A DNA stretch of 23,318 nt from Phycisphaerales bacterium UBA1845 (GCA_002338715.1 DDIR01000050.1:1-23318), one strand, 5' to 3'; positions 1 through 6,785 are shown, counted from the first letter of the stretch. The notes: a model not told the origin generated them from the letters alone. Program-made: numbers and translations.

Positions 1-1
1 G

Positions 2-88
2 TTCGTGACTGTCCCCCTTTTTCTCTGTCCCCCTTTTTCTCTGGCGATTGCCGGCGTGCTGTACTGGATTCTATTTCGACGAAAATGA
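2..88 (+). CDS. Possible C-terminal tail of a membrane or surface-anchored protein (partial)
   Basis: The frame is open from the window edge to a TGA at 86-88. Its last 15 residues read as one hydrophobic helix (LAIAGVLYWILF) followed by RRK and the stop. This is the shape of a C-terminal membrane anchor or sorting tail: hydrophobic helix plus short basic end. The 5' part lies inside a 16-bp tandem duplication (11-42), whose length is not a multiple of three, so the upstream reading may be frameshifted. No family can be named from so little sequence, and a chance open frame is possible. Confidence 0.3.
   Translation, partial: FVTVPLFLCPPFSLAIAGVLYWILFRRK
11..42. repeat. 16-bp perfect tandem duplication
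   Basis: Two identical copies of GTCCCCCTTTTTCTCT lie head to tail at 11-26 and 27-42. The pyrimidine-rich tail TTTTTCTC is also found right after the inverted-repeat element at 6636-6726 (6727-6734). The duplication overlaps the possible coding tail at 2-88 and would change its frame. It may be slippage, or the end of a dispersed intergenic repeat. Confidence 0.85.
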
Positions 89-147
89 AGTTAGGACACT
101 ACCAAGAAAAATGTGACGGAGGCGCGAAGTAAGAAAGCAAAGTCGCC

Positions 148-174
148 GTCATCCCCGCGCAGGCGGGCATCCAG
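148..174. repeat. dRS3-like palindromic repeat, copy 1 (degenerate)
   Basis: This 27-bp unit begins GTCATCCCCGCGCAG and ends GCGGGCATCCAG. It differs at only three positions from the copy at 9616-9642. The core is an interrupted palindrome, CCCCGC then GCGGG, and one stem position is mismatched here but paired in the other copy. The sequence resembles the widespread ATTCCC(N8)GGGAAT class known as dRS3 in Neisseria and seen between genes in many bacteria. Confidence 0.75.
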
Positions 175-222
175 AACGGGCAAGAAGTCAAAGCGACGAA
201 GTGACGAAGCAACGAAGGGTGG

Positions 223-242
223 CCCACCTCTTCAGAGGTGGG
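223..242. repeat. Perfect 9-bp hairpin
   Basis: CCCACCTCT (223-231) and AGAGGTGGG (234-242) are perfectly complementary; the practical loop is TTCA. No U-tract follows on either strand, so an intrinsic terminator is unlikely. It sits in the repeat-rich left margin and may belong to a REP-like element. Confidence 0.55.
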
Positions 243-464
243 GGAGTCGATGATCAGTCTCAGTGCCTATGTGCCGTCGCCGGCCAACATCAGCGAGCCC
301 AACCCAATCAAGATCAAATTTATTCCCACAAATCCAAAACCAGTCAACGCGCATAAATCTTTTCTGCGCATACGTTTGTATACACACTGTCAACATGTTG
401 TTGCCAAGCGCAAAATGATCTGTTCTTGACTGGCGTGGAAGACATCCGATACTCTGGCCATATA

Positions 465-536
465 GGCGGTGGCGGGACTCGAACCCGCGTTCCCCGAGTT
501 GCGAGCTCGGGTGCCTCACCACTTGGCTACACCGCC
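465..536 (-). tRNA. tRNA with Cys-like body and atypical anticodon arm (CGC by T33 rule, or GCA in a 9-nt loop)
   Basis: Read on the - strand, a full cloverleaf forms: acceptor GGCGGTG/CACCGCC, TA at 8-9, a 3-bp D stem GCC/GGC, anticodon stem CCCGA/TCGGG, a 4-nt variable loop, T stem GCGGG/CCCGC and T loop TTCGAGT. CCA is not encoded. The next base is T, so the discriminator would be U73, the main identity base of tRNA-Cys, and the acceptor and D arm also look Cys-like. The anticodon arm is odd. Between the five stem pairs lie nine bases, GCTCGCAAC. An extra G-C pair gives a 6-bp stem and a 7-nt loop CTCGCAA with T33 and anticodon CGC (codon GCG, Ala). GCA (Cys) is present but would lack T33 and have four bases before it. 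The acceptor has C3-G70, not the G3-U70 expected for tRNA-Ala. That it is a tRNA-like gene is well supported; its amino acid is uncertain. Confidence 0.85.
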
Positions 537-760
537 TTGCTTGAGGGGGCCGTTCGTGTGCATCTGCAGAACGCGCGAACGGTCCCTGTTTCATCTCTAG
601 TTCTACCAGATTGTTTCCCTACCTCCAAACACGTGGTTTGCGCGATCCCATCACGCGTCGAGCGGTGGTTTGCTAAGACGCGCCACGCCCGGTAGTTACC
701 TACAACAAATTATTTTTTTAACAGTCGTGAAAAGTATTCAGGACAGCCACTAATTCTTGA

Positions 761-961
761 CGCGCTACGCTCACCTTCGACTGCAAATTCAAATACACTT
801 ACGACGCCTGGAATCGACTTGTTAATGCGACGTTGGATGTTGGAGGTGTCGATGGCGGGGGCGTGAAAGACGTGACCATCCACGAAGCCGCCTTCGACGG
901 TCTGGGGCGGCGGTTTGAGCGAACGCTCGCCTGGGCCCGCGTGACTTGCCACGGCAACTGA
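761..961 (+). pseudogene. Remnant of an RHS/YD-repeat protein
   Basis: A frame with no start of its own, bounded by TGA at 758-760 and TGA at 959-961, encodes the classic RHS/YD signatures YTYDAWNRLV (794-823) and, about 35 residues on, FDGLGRRFER. RHS proteins are large secreted or surface proteins built of many such repeats, often toxin carriers, so 66 codons can only be a fragment. After the second signature the frame loses RHS character, which suggests a frameshift or deletion. A further short stretch reading TFDRLGRVLVG lies at about 1009-1041 in another frame and may be more of the same relic. The upstream boundary (about 720-757) is AT-rich sequence that could mark a junction. Confidence 0.6.
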
Positions 962-1075
962 ATACGATACCAAGCGCAGTGCCCAGGCCCCGATCGATCT
1001 GCAAAATGACGTTTGATCGGTTGGGGCGTGTCCTTGTTGGAAGTCGCTTTAATTGCACGTTGGAGGTCAGGTCAA

Positions 1076-1858
1076 ATGTCAGCCGAAGAAATTGCGGCGC
1101 TACGTGAACGGGCCAAGGAACTGCGCTGCCTGTATCAAATCCATGCCATCGTTTCGCAGCGCGGAGAAGCGCCGGCGCGGACGTTTCTGCGGGTGCTGGA
1201 GGCCATTCCTGAAGGTTGGCAGCGCCCGCACACGACCGGAGCCCGGATCGAGTATCTCGGTCGAAGCTACGTGGGCCCGGCTTACTCATCAGCCGGGCAT
1301 TTGCTTCGAGAGGTCATCAAACTTCACGGTGTTTCGGTTGGATACATCGAGGTTTCAGACACCGAAGTCGATTGTGTTGGCGATCCGTTCCTCGATGGCG
1401 AGCGCGAACTATTAATCAACATCGCCCATCGCATCGGCGAATACCTCGAGTGGAAGCATACCGAATTGCTCGGTGAGAGTGTCGCCTCGTCATCGGTGCA
1501 TTGGCGATGGCGCGATAGCTACACCAACGCGCTGGCATCAAGTCTGGATCAAAAGCGCTTCGGCGTGCGCTCGCTGTATCTCGGCGGCAGTACCGAAAAC
1601 GGGCAAGCCAGTCATGGCAGCGACATCGATCTCTACGTTCACTTTGAAGGCAGCGAGCAACAGCGCGAGGCGCTCGCATGTTGGTTTGACGGTTGGAGTC
1701 GGTGCCTCGCAGAATTCGCCCAGCAGCAAACGGGTTATCCATTTCCCGACGGTGTGCTGAATGTGCAGTGGCTGGATGCTCCGCCCGACATTCGCCATCA
1801 ACCCGACTTGCGCGAACTTGGTCCAGGAAAGTCCGGCAACTGGGACGCGGCCAACTGA
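1076..1858 (+). CDS. GAF-like sensor domain fused to an MNT-type nucleotidyltransferase
   Basis: The 260-residue protein has two parts. The N-terminal ~150 residues (LRERAKELRCLYQIH, then EAIPEGWQRP and a closing EYLEWKHTELLG) resemble the GAF-like sensor module found at the front of some histidine kinases and PEP-synthase-type enzymes. The C-terminal part has the nucleotidyltransferase signature: Gly171-Ser172, then S182-D-I-D-L with Asp183 and Asp185 as metal-binding carboxylates, followed by a strand LNVQWLD that could supply the third. Proteins with this fold transfer a nucleotide to a protein, antibiotic or RNA; the substrate here is unknown. The ATG at 1076 is chosen because GGAGGT lies 8 bases upstream; a longer frame from 1013 adds 21 residues with no such site. 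The upstream neighbour is the RHS relic and the downstream gene is a lipoprotein, so context does not reveal the function. Confidence 0.8.
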   Translation: MSAEEIAALRERAKELRCLYQIHAIVSQRGEAPARTFLRVLEAIPEGWQRPHTTGARIEYLGRSYVGPAYSSAGHLLREVIKLHGVSVGYIEVSDTEVDCVGDPFLDGERELLINIAHRIGEYLEWKHTELLGESVASSSVHWRWRDSYTNALASSLDQKRFGVRSLYLGGSTENGQASHGSDIDLYVHFEGSEQQREALACWFDGWSRCLAEFAQQQTGYPFPDGVLNVQWLDAPPDIRHQPDLRELGPGKSGNWDAAN

Positions 1859-1981
1859 TTCAACAGGTTGGGTGTGGATTGCAAAAGTCGTGCTGGCGGA
1901 ATCGGGCTTTGGCTCTCGTGCGATCGAATCTTAGGATTCGATAAAGTTCGCACCATTCAACGAGACCCGGAAGTGGGGGGG

Positions 1982-3103
1982 ATGGTTCAAATGCGCAGCG
2001 CGTTCGTTTGGAAGCATTGGGGCGTTTTGATTGTGGCGATGTCGCTGGTCGTGGGTTGCGAATCGCCTTCGCCGAGCGCTATGGATTCGGGCGACGGTGA
2101 TTCGTCGGGCAACGGTTCAGGTGGCGACGACAATGGAAACGGCAATGACAACGGTGCCGACGACGCAGATGGCTCAAACGCATTTGAGCTGAACAACCCC
2201 GGGGCGGCTGTCGGTTTTACCGACACGGCGATCTGGTACGAAGACATTTCAAATTCCCCACTCGACGAGCAGTCGCGCGACGTCATCGACTGGCTCGCGG
2301 CCAACGGCGGATGGGGCACCGGCGAAATGCGGATCGACTTTTCGATTGAAGTCCTTCGCGCGAGCGATGAAACGCCATATCGATCGTTCATTCCAACCGA
2401 CGATCACTTTTCCCCCGACTGCGATCTTGACGACGTACCCGTGCCCACGGGAGGGGCGCTTGAGGGCGAAAGTGGGTATGAATGCGAAAGCGACGGGGAC
2501 TGTCACTTAATCGTCGTGGACGAATCGACCGACAAACTCTACGAAATGTGGCGGGCCAACATCGTCGGCGATCAGGTCTTTGGCGGCTGCCTTACTGTCT
2601 GGGATTTGAATCGCGATTACGGAACGAATCCGCGCGGCGCCGACTGCACCAGCGCCGATGCTGCCGGTTTTCCCATTGCGTCGCTGCTGTTTACCACCGA
2701 GGAAGTGCAAGCCGGCAGCATCGATCACGCGATTCGGTTCATCCTGCCCAATGCCCGCATCCGCAACCGCACGTACGTGTCGCCCGCCACCCATTCAACC
2801 GGCGCGACCGGTGGGCCAGCGTCAGCCCCGCCGTACGGTGCGCGGTTTCGACTTCGTGCCGACTATCCATTGGAGACCCTGCCAAGCGAAGGCGCTCGCG
2901 TCGTCGCCCGGGCCATGCAGCGTTACGGCATGTTCCTAGCCGACGCCGGCAACATCGCCCTGACTGCCCAAAGCGATCGATTCAGCGACATCAAGTGGGA
3001 CGGCCTGCTCGACACCCGCGACCTCGACGCGATATCCGTCACCGATTTTGAAATGATCCAAGCCGGCGAGCGATACACGTTCACCGGTGATTGCGTGCCC
3101 TAG
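1982..3103 (+). CDS. Secreted lipoprotein with Asp/Gly/Asn-rich linker, unknown function
   Basis: The 373-residue protein begins with a basic N-terminus, a hydrophobic stretch and a lipobox LVVGC with Cys26, so it should be lipidated and exported. Residues ~34-65 are a low-complexity Asp/Gly/Asn/Ser linker. The rest is one soluble domain containing paired cysteines (CDL, CESDGDC, GGCLTVWDLN, ADCTSADAAG and a final GDCVP), which suggests disulfides in an extracytoplasmic setting. Phrases such as LYEMWRAN, TVWDLN and HAIRF.LP remind me of secreted actinobacterial and planctomycetal proteins of unknown or carbohydrate-related role, but I cannot name a family. The start at 1982 follows a G-run; ATG at 1991 is equally possible, while the longer frame from 1868 would bury the signal peptide. 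Its stop overlaps the stop of the convergent gene (shared CTAG). Confidence 0.75.
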   Translation: MVQMRSAFVWKHWGVLIVAMSLVVGCESPSPSAMDSGDGDSSGNGSGGDDNGNGNDNGADDADGSNAFELNNPGAAVGFTDTAIWYEDISNSPLDEQSRDVIDWLAANGGWGTGEMRIDFSIEVLRASDETPYRSFIPTDDHFSPDCDLDDVPVPTGGALEGESGYECESDGDCHLIVVDESTDKLYEMWRANIVGDQVFGGCLTVWDLNRDYGTNPRGADCTSADAAGFPIASLLFTTEEVQAGSIDHAIRFILPNARIRNRTYVSPATHSTGATGGPASAPPYGARFRLRADYPLETLPSEGARVVARAMQRYGMFLADAGNIALTAQSDRFSDIKWDGLLDTRDLDAISVTDFEMIQAGERYTFTGDCVP

Positions 3104-3759
3104 TCCAAAATCCCGTTGCTCATTGCGTCACGCGTCGTTTGCAAGCTTCGCAAAACGTCCGCCTCGCGAATCAAGCTCAACTCTTTGGCAAAGTTGCCGC
3201 GACCGCCCTCCACTTCGTTCAGGAGAATCGACGCACTGAAGAATACGCGCCCTTTCAAGATCGTGGGGAGGAATTGGTCGTCATTGGGCTCAAGGTTGAT
3301 TTCAATATCGGGACCTGAGACCCGCCAATAAGTAATTCTAAACACATGCGGTTCGGCATCGCGGTGACGATCATTGCGTTGGCATGCCACGGTGCCCGTA
3401 CGGTCTTCCAGAAGCTCAAATCGATACAGGCATGCACGCGACTCGTTGATTGCGATCCACTCGCCAGTCAGTTCCTGCATACTCGGCGGTCGAATATGGC
3501 GGACGGTGTGGAGCGTGGGCAATAGTACGCTCAGTATGAGGAGTATGATTGCCACCGCGTTGACGTAAAACAACGCCCTGCTATGACGATTGGTGAACAG
3601 GAGAAAGCGTTCGAGTCGTCCGGTCGGCTTCTGAAGCAGCGCGTCACTTGGGACATGTTCCCCGCACTCCGTGCATACACCGGGATTCATCCGATAGTTG
3701 CATTTCGGGCAATATCCTTGCGGTTCGAATTTGCTGTCACTATCCACGATGACGTGCAC
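3100..3759 (-). CDS. Zinc-ribbon, single-pass membrane protein of unknown function
   Basis: The 219-residue protein starts with GTG. Four cysteines in two CxxC knuckles (CPKC at 17-20 and CTEC at 29-32, in the context CPKCNYRM...CTECG) form a short zinc ribbon near the N-terminus. A single hydrophobic segment follows at about 62-83 (YVNAVAIILLILSVLLP). The C-terminal ~130 residues are soluble and include LTGEWIAINESRACLYRFEL, a beta-rich stretch resembling domains that report on small extracytoplasmic proteins. Short N-terminal zinc ribbons before a transmembrane helix are frequent in Planctomycetota. No enzyme motif is visible. It has its own gap of ~140 bp to the gene upstream on the same strand. 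Confidence 0.7.
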   Translation of the reverse strand: MHVIVDSDSKFEPQGYCPKCNYRMNPGVCTECGEHVPSDALLQKPTGRLERFLLFTNRHSRALFYVNAVAIILLILSVLLPTLHTVRHIRPPSMQELTGEWIAINESRACLYRFELLEDRTGTVACQRNDRHRDAEPHVFRITYWRVSGPDIEINLEPNDDQFLPTILKGRVFFSASILLNEVEGGRGNFAKELSLIREADVLRSLQTTRDAMSNGILD

Positions 3760-3800
3760 TTCCGCTTGTCAGATACGACGAGGTAAATAGACCAATCCCG

Positions 3801-3818
3801 CTTCAGCGCTCGCTGAAG
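3801..3818. repeat. 7-bp perfect hairpin between two - strand genes
   Basis: CTTCAGC (3801-3807) and GCTGAAG (3812-3818) pair perfectly around a GCTC loop. It lies downstream of the Big_5-like gene on its strand, but no U-tract follows, so it is not a classic intrinsic terminator. It could still act as a processing or Rho-related 3' structure. Confidence 0.4.
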
Positions 3819-3897
3819 TATGGAGCGCGGCAAGGCGCTGGCTATTTGTAAGTTGTCGTGAGCGCCGCGGATCTACACACTTTTGTGCGAGACGTCG

Positions 3898-4326
3898 CTA
3901 TTTCGTCTCAAACACAAGCAGATAGGGCACGGAAGGGATACCGCTATCGTCCTTGAAGTTCTTGAATTTGCCGGAGTTCAGCCACGTGGCGTAGGTCTTG
4001 CCCGGTTCGAGTTTGACGGGGCAGATGCAGGTCTTTCCATCCTTGTCAAAGTGGATTTCGCCGGTGACTTCCGGAAATGAATCGTCGGAAACCTGCGACC
4101 ATGACCATGTCTTGTCGGTCATCTTCTTGCTGAAGGTTACGCGAATCTCCGTTGTGGTCTTCGCATCGACGGCTGTATCGCCTGCTTGCGGAACCGTTTG
4201 AACCACCACTGCCGGCATGTTGGCCACCGACGGCTTCTGATCTGTGTTGCCGGCTATTGCAGCCAACGCTCCGACACCCAGCGCCCAACCCAATACCGCA
4301 ATCAATCTTATCATCGTTGTTTTCAT
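3898..4326 (-). CDS. Exported Ig-like (Big_5/SbsA-type) domain protein
   Basis: The 142-residue protein has a signal peptide (MKTTMIRLIAVLGWALGVGA, cleavage probably after AIA near residue 25). The rest is a single Ig-like domain of the bacterial Big_5 type: PQAGDTAVDAKTTTEIRVTFSK, then W-rich strands, PVKLEPGKTYATWLNSGKF and the closing VPYLLVFETK. Such domains usually occur as modules in large surface or secreted proteins and mediate adhesion or spacing; a free-standing one may be a periplasmic or surface accessory. AGGGGA lies about 8 bases before the ATG, and a perfect TATAAT lies ~70 bases upstream. Its role is unknown. Confidence 0.8.
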   Translation of the reverse strand: MKTTMIRLIAVLGWALGVGALAAIAGNTDQKPSVANMPAVVVQTVPQAGDTAVDAKTTTEIRVTFSKKMTDKTWSWSQVSDDSFPEVTGEIHFDKDGKTCICPVKLEPGKTYATWLNSGKFKNFKDDSGIPSVPYLLVFETK

Positions 4327-4395
4327 TGATGTATCCCCTGAAAGTTGTGATGGTCAATACGCCAACGCCCGATTTGAAGATGCCAGCCTTCCCTC

Positions 4396-4401
4396 ATTAT
4401 A
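4396..4401 (-). promoter_or_regulatory. Candidate -10 box for the Big_5-like gene
   Basis: On the - strand the sequence is TATAAT, a perfect consensus, about 70 bases before the ATG at 4326. The best -35 candidate 18 bases upstream is TTCGCT (3 of 6), so the assignment rests mainly on the -10. Confidence 0.35.
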
Positions 4402-4552
4402 AACCACGATGAACACGCGAGCGAAAGGAAGGTTGCAAAACGATACACGCAGGCAGCCTGAACCTTGCGTTTGATGCGTCAGGCTTGGTGGAGATGCTTT
4501 TCGCAAGCGGGATCAATGGCGTCATGAAACACCGTCGGCCAATGAACGCGAT

Positions 4553-5791
4553 TCAGTTTGAAAACCAAATCCAAAGACCGAGCCCGACAATCAATACGAC
4601 CAGCGGTATGCCGAGTTTCAGCAGCGTTTTCCAATTCGACGTTGATCGGTGGACAACGTTGGCGTGCAGGCATTCACCGGTCAGGTAGTTTTGCAGATCG
4701 TCGGACAACGCATCGGCGCTTTGGTAGCGCGATTCGCGATCCTTGGCGATGGCCATCGATACGATTGCCTGCAAGCGATCATCGGTCTGAAAGGCTTCCA
4801 AGCCCGGTGCACCACCAGTCTGCTGCGATGCCAGCTTGAGCGATCGCGGTGTCGTTTCAAGGATATTCTTGCGGGCCACGTCTCCGCCGAATTCGATATC
4901 GTAGGGGTATCCGCCCGTCAGCAGCGTGAAGAGCAACACGCCCAATGCGTATACGTCCGAGCGTTCGTCCAGATTGGGTTCGCCAGACGCCTGTTCGGGA
5001 CTCAAGTAGGGAAGCGTTCCCATGATCTGACCCAGTGCCGAAAGCGTACTTTCAAATTCAACACCTTCTGTGGTGAGCGCCTTGGCCAGGCCAAAATCGA
5101 GAATCTGCGGCTCTCCGTGCTGATCCACCAGAATGTTGCTGGGCTTCAGGTCGCGGTGGATGATGCGTTTCTTGTGCGCTCCGCCAACAGCCCGTGCGAT
5201 TTTTGAAACCATCTCGACGCGCCCACGAACGGTTGGTATCGAAAGCTCCGCGTACTCGTCGACACTGAGTCCATACGCCATCGGCATCACAAGGTAGGGT
5301 TGTCCGTCAACGATGCCGCTGTCAATCACGGGGACGGTGTTTGGCAAGTCCAGGCCTGAGGCCAGGCGAATCTCGCGAGCGAATCGACGCGCCCTGTTTG
5401 CATTCGAAAGCTCGCCAGTCGTCATGACCTTGATGGCCACATCACGTTGCGTCGATTCCTGCAAGGCGCCAAACACAATACCCTGACCACCTTTGCTAAT
5501 CTGGCGCGTGACTTTGTAGCCGTCTAGTGCCGCATCCAAGGTTGCAACGCGTAGCCGCTTTCTGGCTTCGATCTTGCTGCTCGGCGATGACGGGTCGATG
5601 TCACGTTCGGCATTGATGATCAACTGCAGATCGCGCGCGCGATCGGCAAGCTCGGGCATGAGTTGGGGAAAACGTCCTTCGATGTTGATTTGTGAAAGGG
5701 TATTGCCGGCTCGAAGTTCCAGACCCAATTGTTCCAGCGCGACATCCATCGCCTTCGCGCCAGACCCATCGCCCAGTTCCGGTGACTTCAA
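4553..5791 (-). CDS. Membrane-anchored Ser/Thr protein kinase (PknB-like)
   Basis: The 412-residue protein carries a complete Hanks-type kinase domain from about residue 92: glycine loop SKGGQGIVFG (99-108), ATP-anchoring Lys121 in VAIKVM, Glu140 in the alpha-C helix, catalytic loop HRDLKPSN with Asp214, DFG with Asp232, and the P+1 region GTLPYLSPEQ. All catalytic residues are present, so it should be active. A single C-terminal transmembrane helix (about 387-409, LGIPLVVLIVGLGLWIWF) ends only a few residues before the stop, so there is essentially no extracytoplasmic sensor domain. It starts 13 bases after the sigma factor stop, and the two are surely co-transcribed. ECF sigma factors next to such kinases are characteristic of Planctomycetota (ECF STK groups), where the kinase is thought to act in controlling the sigma factor. 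The N-terminal ~90 residues are helical and may contact partners. Confidence 0.93.
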   Translation of the reverse strand: MKSPELGDGSGAKAMDVALEQLGLELRAGNTLSQINIEGRFPQLMPELADRARDLQLIINAERDIDPSSPSSKIEARKRLRVATLDAALDGYKVTRQISKGGQGIVFGALQESTQRDVAIKVMTTGELSNANRARRFAREIRLASGLDLPNTVPVIDSGIVDGQPYLVMPMAYGLSVDEYAELSIPTVRGRVEMVSKIARAVGGAHKKRIIHRDLKPSNILVDQHGEPQILDFGLAKALTTEGVEFESTLSALGQIMGTLPYLSPEQASGEPNLDERSDVYALGVLLFTLLTGGYPYDIEFGGDVARKNILETTPRSLKLASQQTGGAPGLEAFQTDDRLQAIVSMAIAKDRESRYQSADALSDDLQNYLTGECLHANVVHRSTSNWKTLLKLGIPLVVLIVGLGLWIWFSN

Positions 5792-5804
5792 CCCATCGGC
5801 TCCG

Positions 5805-6404
5805 TTAGTCGACGTCTGTCGGGACGTCGCTCAAGAAGCGGGCGGGCGATCGCAATTCAGCGCGAAGACTCCGCATGCCTCGGTTTACCAGGCCCCGGAT
5901 CGCTGGTCCCGTTCGCCCCATGCGCTTGCCCGCCTCTTCGCAAGTGAGCCCGTTGATCCGGCAGAGTTCGACGGCTTGACGCTGATCTTTCGGCAGTTTC
6001 AACATCGCCGCATGCACATGAGATTCTGCTTCGTCCAGGGCGGATTCGCTGCTTGGTGATTTGCCCCCCACAGGCATCTGTGCGAGCACATCGGTAATGG
6101 ACTCACGATCGAAAAGATGGACGGCGACTTTGCCACCACCTCTCTTCTTGGCTTTGATTTCTCGAATTTTGTCGAGAAGCGAGGTCGACAACGCCCATTG
6201 AAGAAATGCACGGATGTTGTTGATTCCCTCGAAACCCTGGGAGCCGCGCGTTTCAAGCATCTTCTGGGCAAACTCTTGAAGCAGGTCTTCAACGTCGAAC
6301 GCGTGGGCAAATCGCTTCGGAATCTGCGGCAAGATAAACAGGCGCAGATCCGGCATGTGCTCAACGAGAATTCTGACAACATCCGCATTTGGCATGGATT
6401 TCAT
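5805..6404 (-). CDS. ECF-type RNA polymerase sigma factor
   Basis: The 199-residue protein has a region 2 with DVEDLLQEFAQKML (residues ~37-50), a linker, and a region 4 helix-turn-helix with LPKDQRQAVELCRINGLTCEE followed by AGKRMGRTGPAIRGLVNRG. This is the arrangement of extracytoplasmic-function sigma factors, which redirect RNA polymerase to a small regulon. It is the first gene of a two-gene operon with the Ser/Thr kinase at 4553-5791, and there is no anti-sigma gene nearby, consistent with kinase-based control. An in-frame ATG three codons later is an alternative start. A sigma-70-like promoter candidate lies about 60-85 bases upstream. Confidence 0.9.
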   Translation of the reverse strand: MKSMPNADVVRILVEHMPDLRLFILPQIPKRFAHAFDVEDLLQEFAQKMLETRGSQGFEGINNIRAFLQWALSTSLLDKIREIKAKKRGGGKVAVHLFDRESITDVLAQMPVGGKSPSSESALDEAESHVHAAMLKLPKDQRQAVELCRINGLTCEEAGKRMGRTGPAIRGLVNRGMRSLRAELRSPARFLSDVPTDVD

Positions 6405-6462
6405 CCCCGACCAAAATCATGCTCACGAAACCCCAGGGCCAACCGATCGCGAGACTATGCAG

Positions 6463-6490
6463 TTTATACGACTTGGCGATGGACAAACAA
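6463..6490 (-). promoter_or_regulatory. Candidate promoter of the sigma factor/kinase operon
   Basis: On the - strand, TTGTTT (6490-6485) and TATAAA (6468-6463) are separated by 16 bases, giving 3 of 6 and 5 of 6 matches to the sigma-70 consensus. They lie about 60 bases before the ATG at 6404. This is a pattern match only. Confidence 0.3.
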
Positions 6491-6635
6491 CAGTGAAGGA
6501 CGTCTGGATAACCTGTGACGCATTTGTCGTCGCCAACCCCTTGATTTTACGCAATTGCATAAGAAATCTGAAAAAAACGTCAAGAAATTTGGTTTTTGCG
6601 CGCTCGCTGGGGCTCTGTTTTACGCCTAGATAATA

Positions 6636-6726
6636 GTGGTCCGGGTGCAAACGTATGCGTGATTGGATGTACTACCCTCCCGACCAGGGCTAGTGCCGCT
6701 TTCCCACCAGACGGTGCCCGGACCAC
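6636..6726 (+). repeat. 91-nt element with 10-bp terminal inverted repeats; possible small RNA or MITE-like repeat
   Basis: GTGGTCCGGG (6636-6645) and CCCGGACCAC (6717-6726) are perfectly complementary and extend by one more A-T pair outside. The right arm is followed directly by TTTTT (6727-6731). Inside, CACCAGACGGTG (6705-6716) and CCCTCCCGACCAGGG can form small hairpins. Read on the + strand this is a closed structured RNA ending in a terminator-like stem and U-tract; GATAAT lies just upstream as a possible -10 without a clear -35. Read as DNA it resembles a short non-autonomous element, but I see no target-site duplication. I could not match it to SRP RNA, 6S RNA or another known family. 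Confidence 0.5.
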
Positions 6727-6785
6727 TTTTTCTCGCACTTCTCCAGCCCGGATCCCACACCAAATCGACGCGAGGTAGGGCATAG

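Larger units (their letters stand above)
89..464. other. Gene-free stretch with repeats
   Basis: I see no convincing gene here. It holds a dRS3-like palindromic repeat (148-174), a run of short near-repeats of the GACGAAG type (about 193-217) and a hairpin (223-242). The short open frames in it have no recognisable composition or start context. The last bases border the 3' end of the - strand tRNA. Confidence 0.6.

Noticed and set aside
192..217. CRISPR-like short repeats (GACGAAG runs)
   Set aside because: The units are only about 7-9 bases, imperfect and without spacers; simple-sequence drift explains them.
223..242. Intrinsic terminator
   Set aside because: The stem is perfect, but no U-tract follows on either strand.
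238..429. 63-residue + strand frame near the left end
   Set aside because: No homology pattern, no ribosome site and it begins inside the hairpin at 223-242.
6636..6726. SRP (4.5S) RNA gene
   Set aside because: Size and closing stem are similar, but neither strand shows the conserved apical loop with GGAA and the AGCAGC partner of the SRP core.
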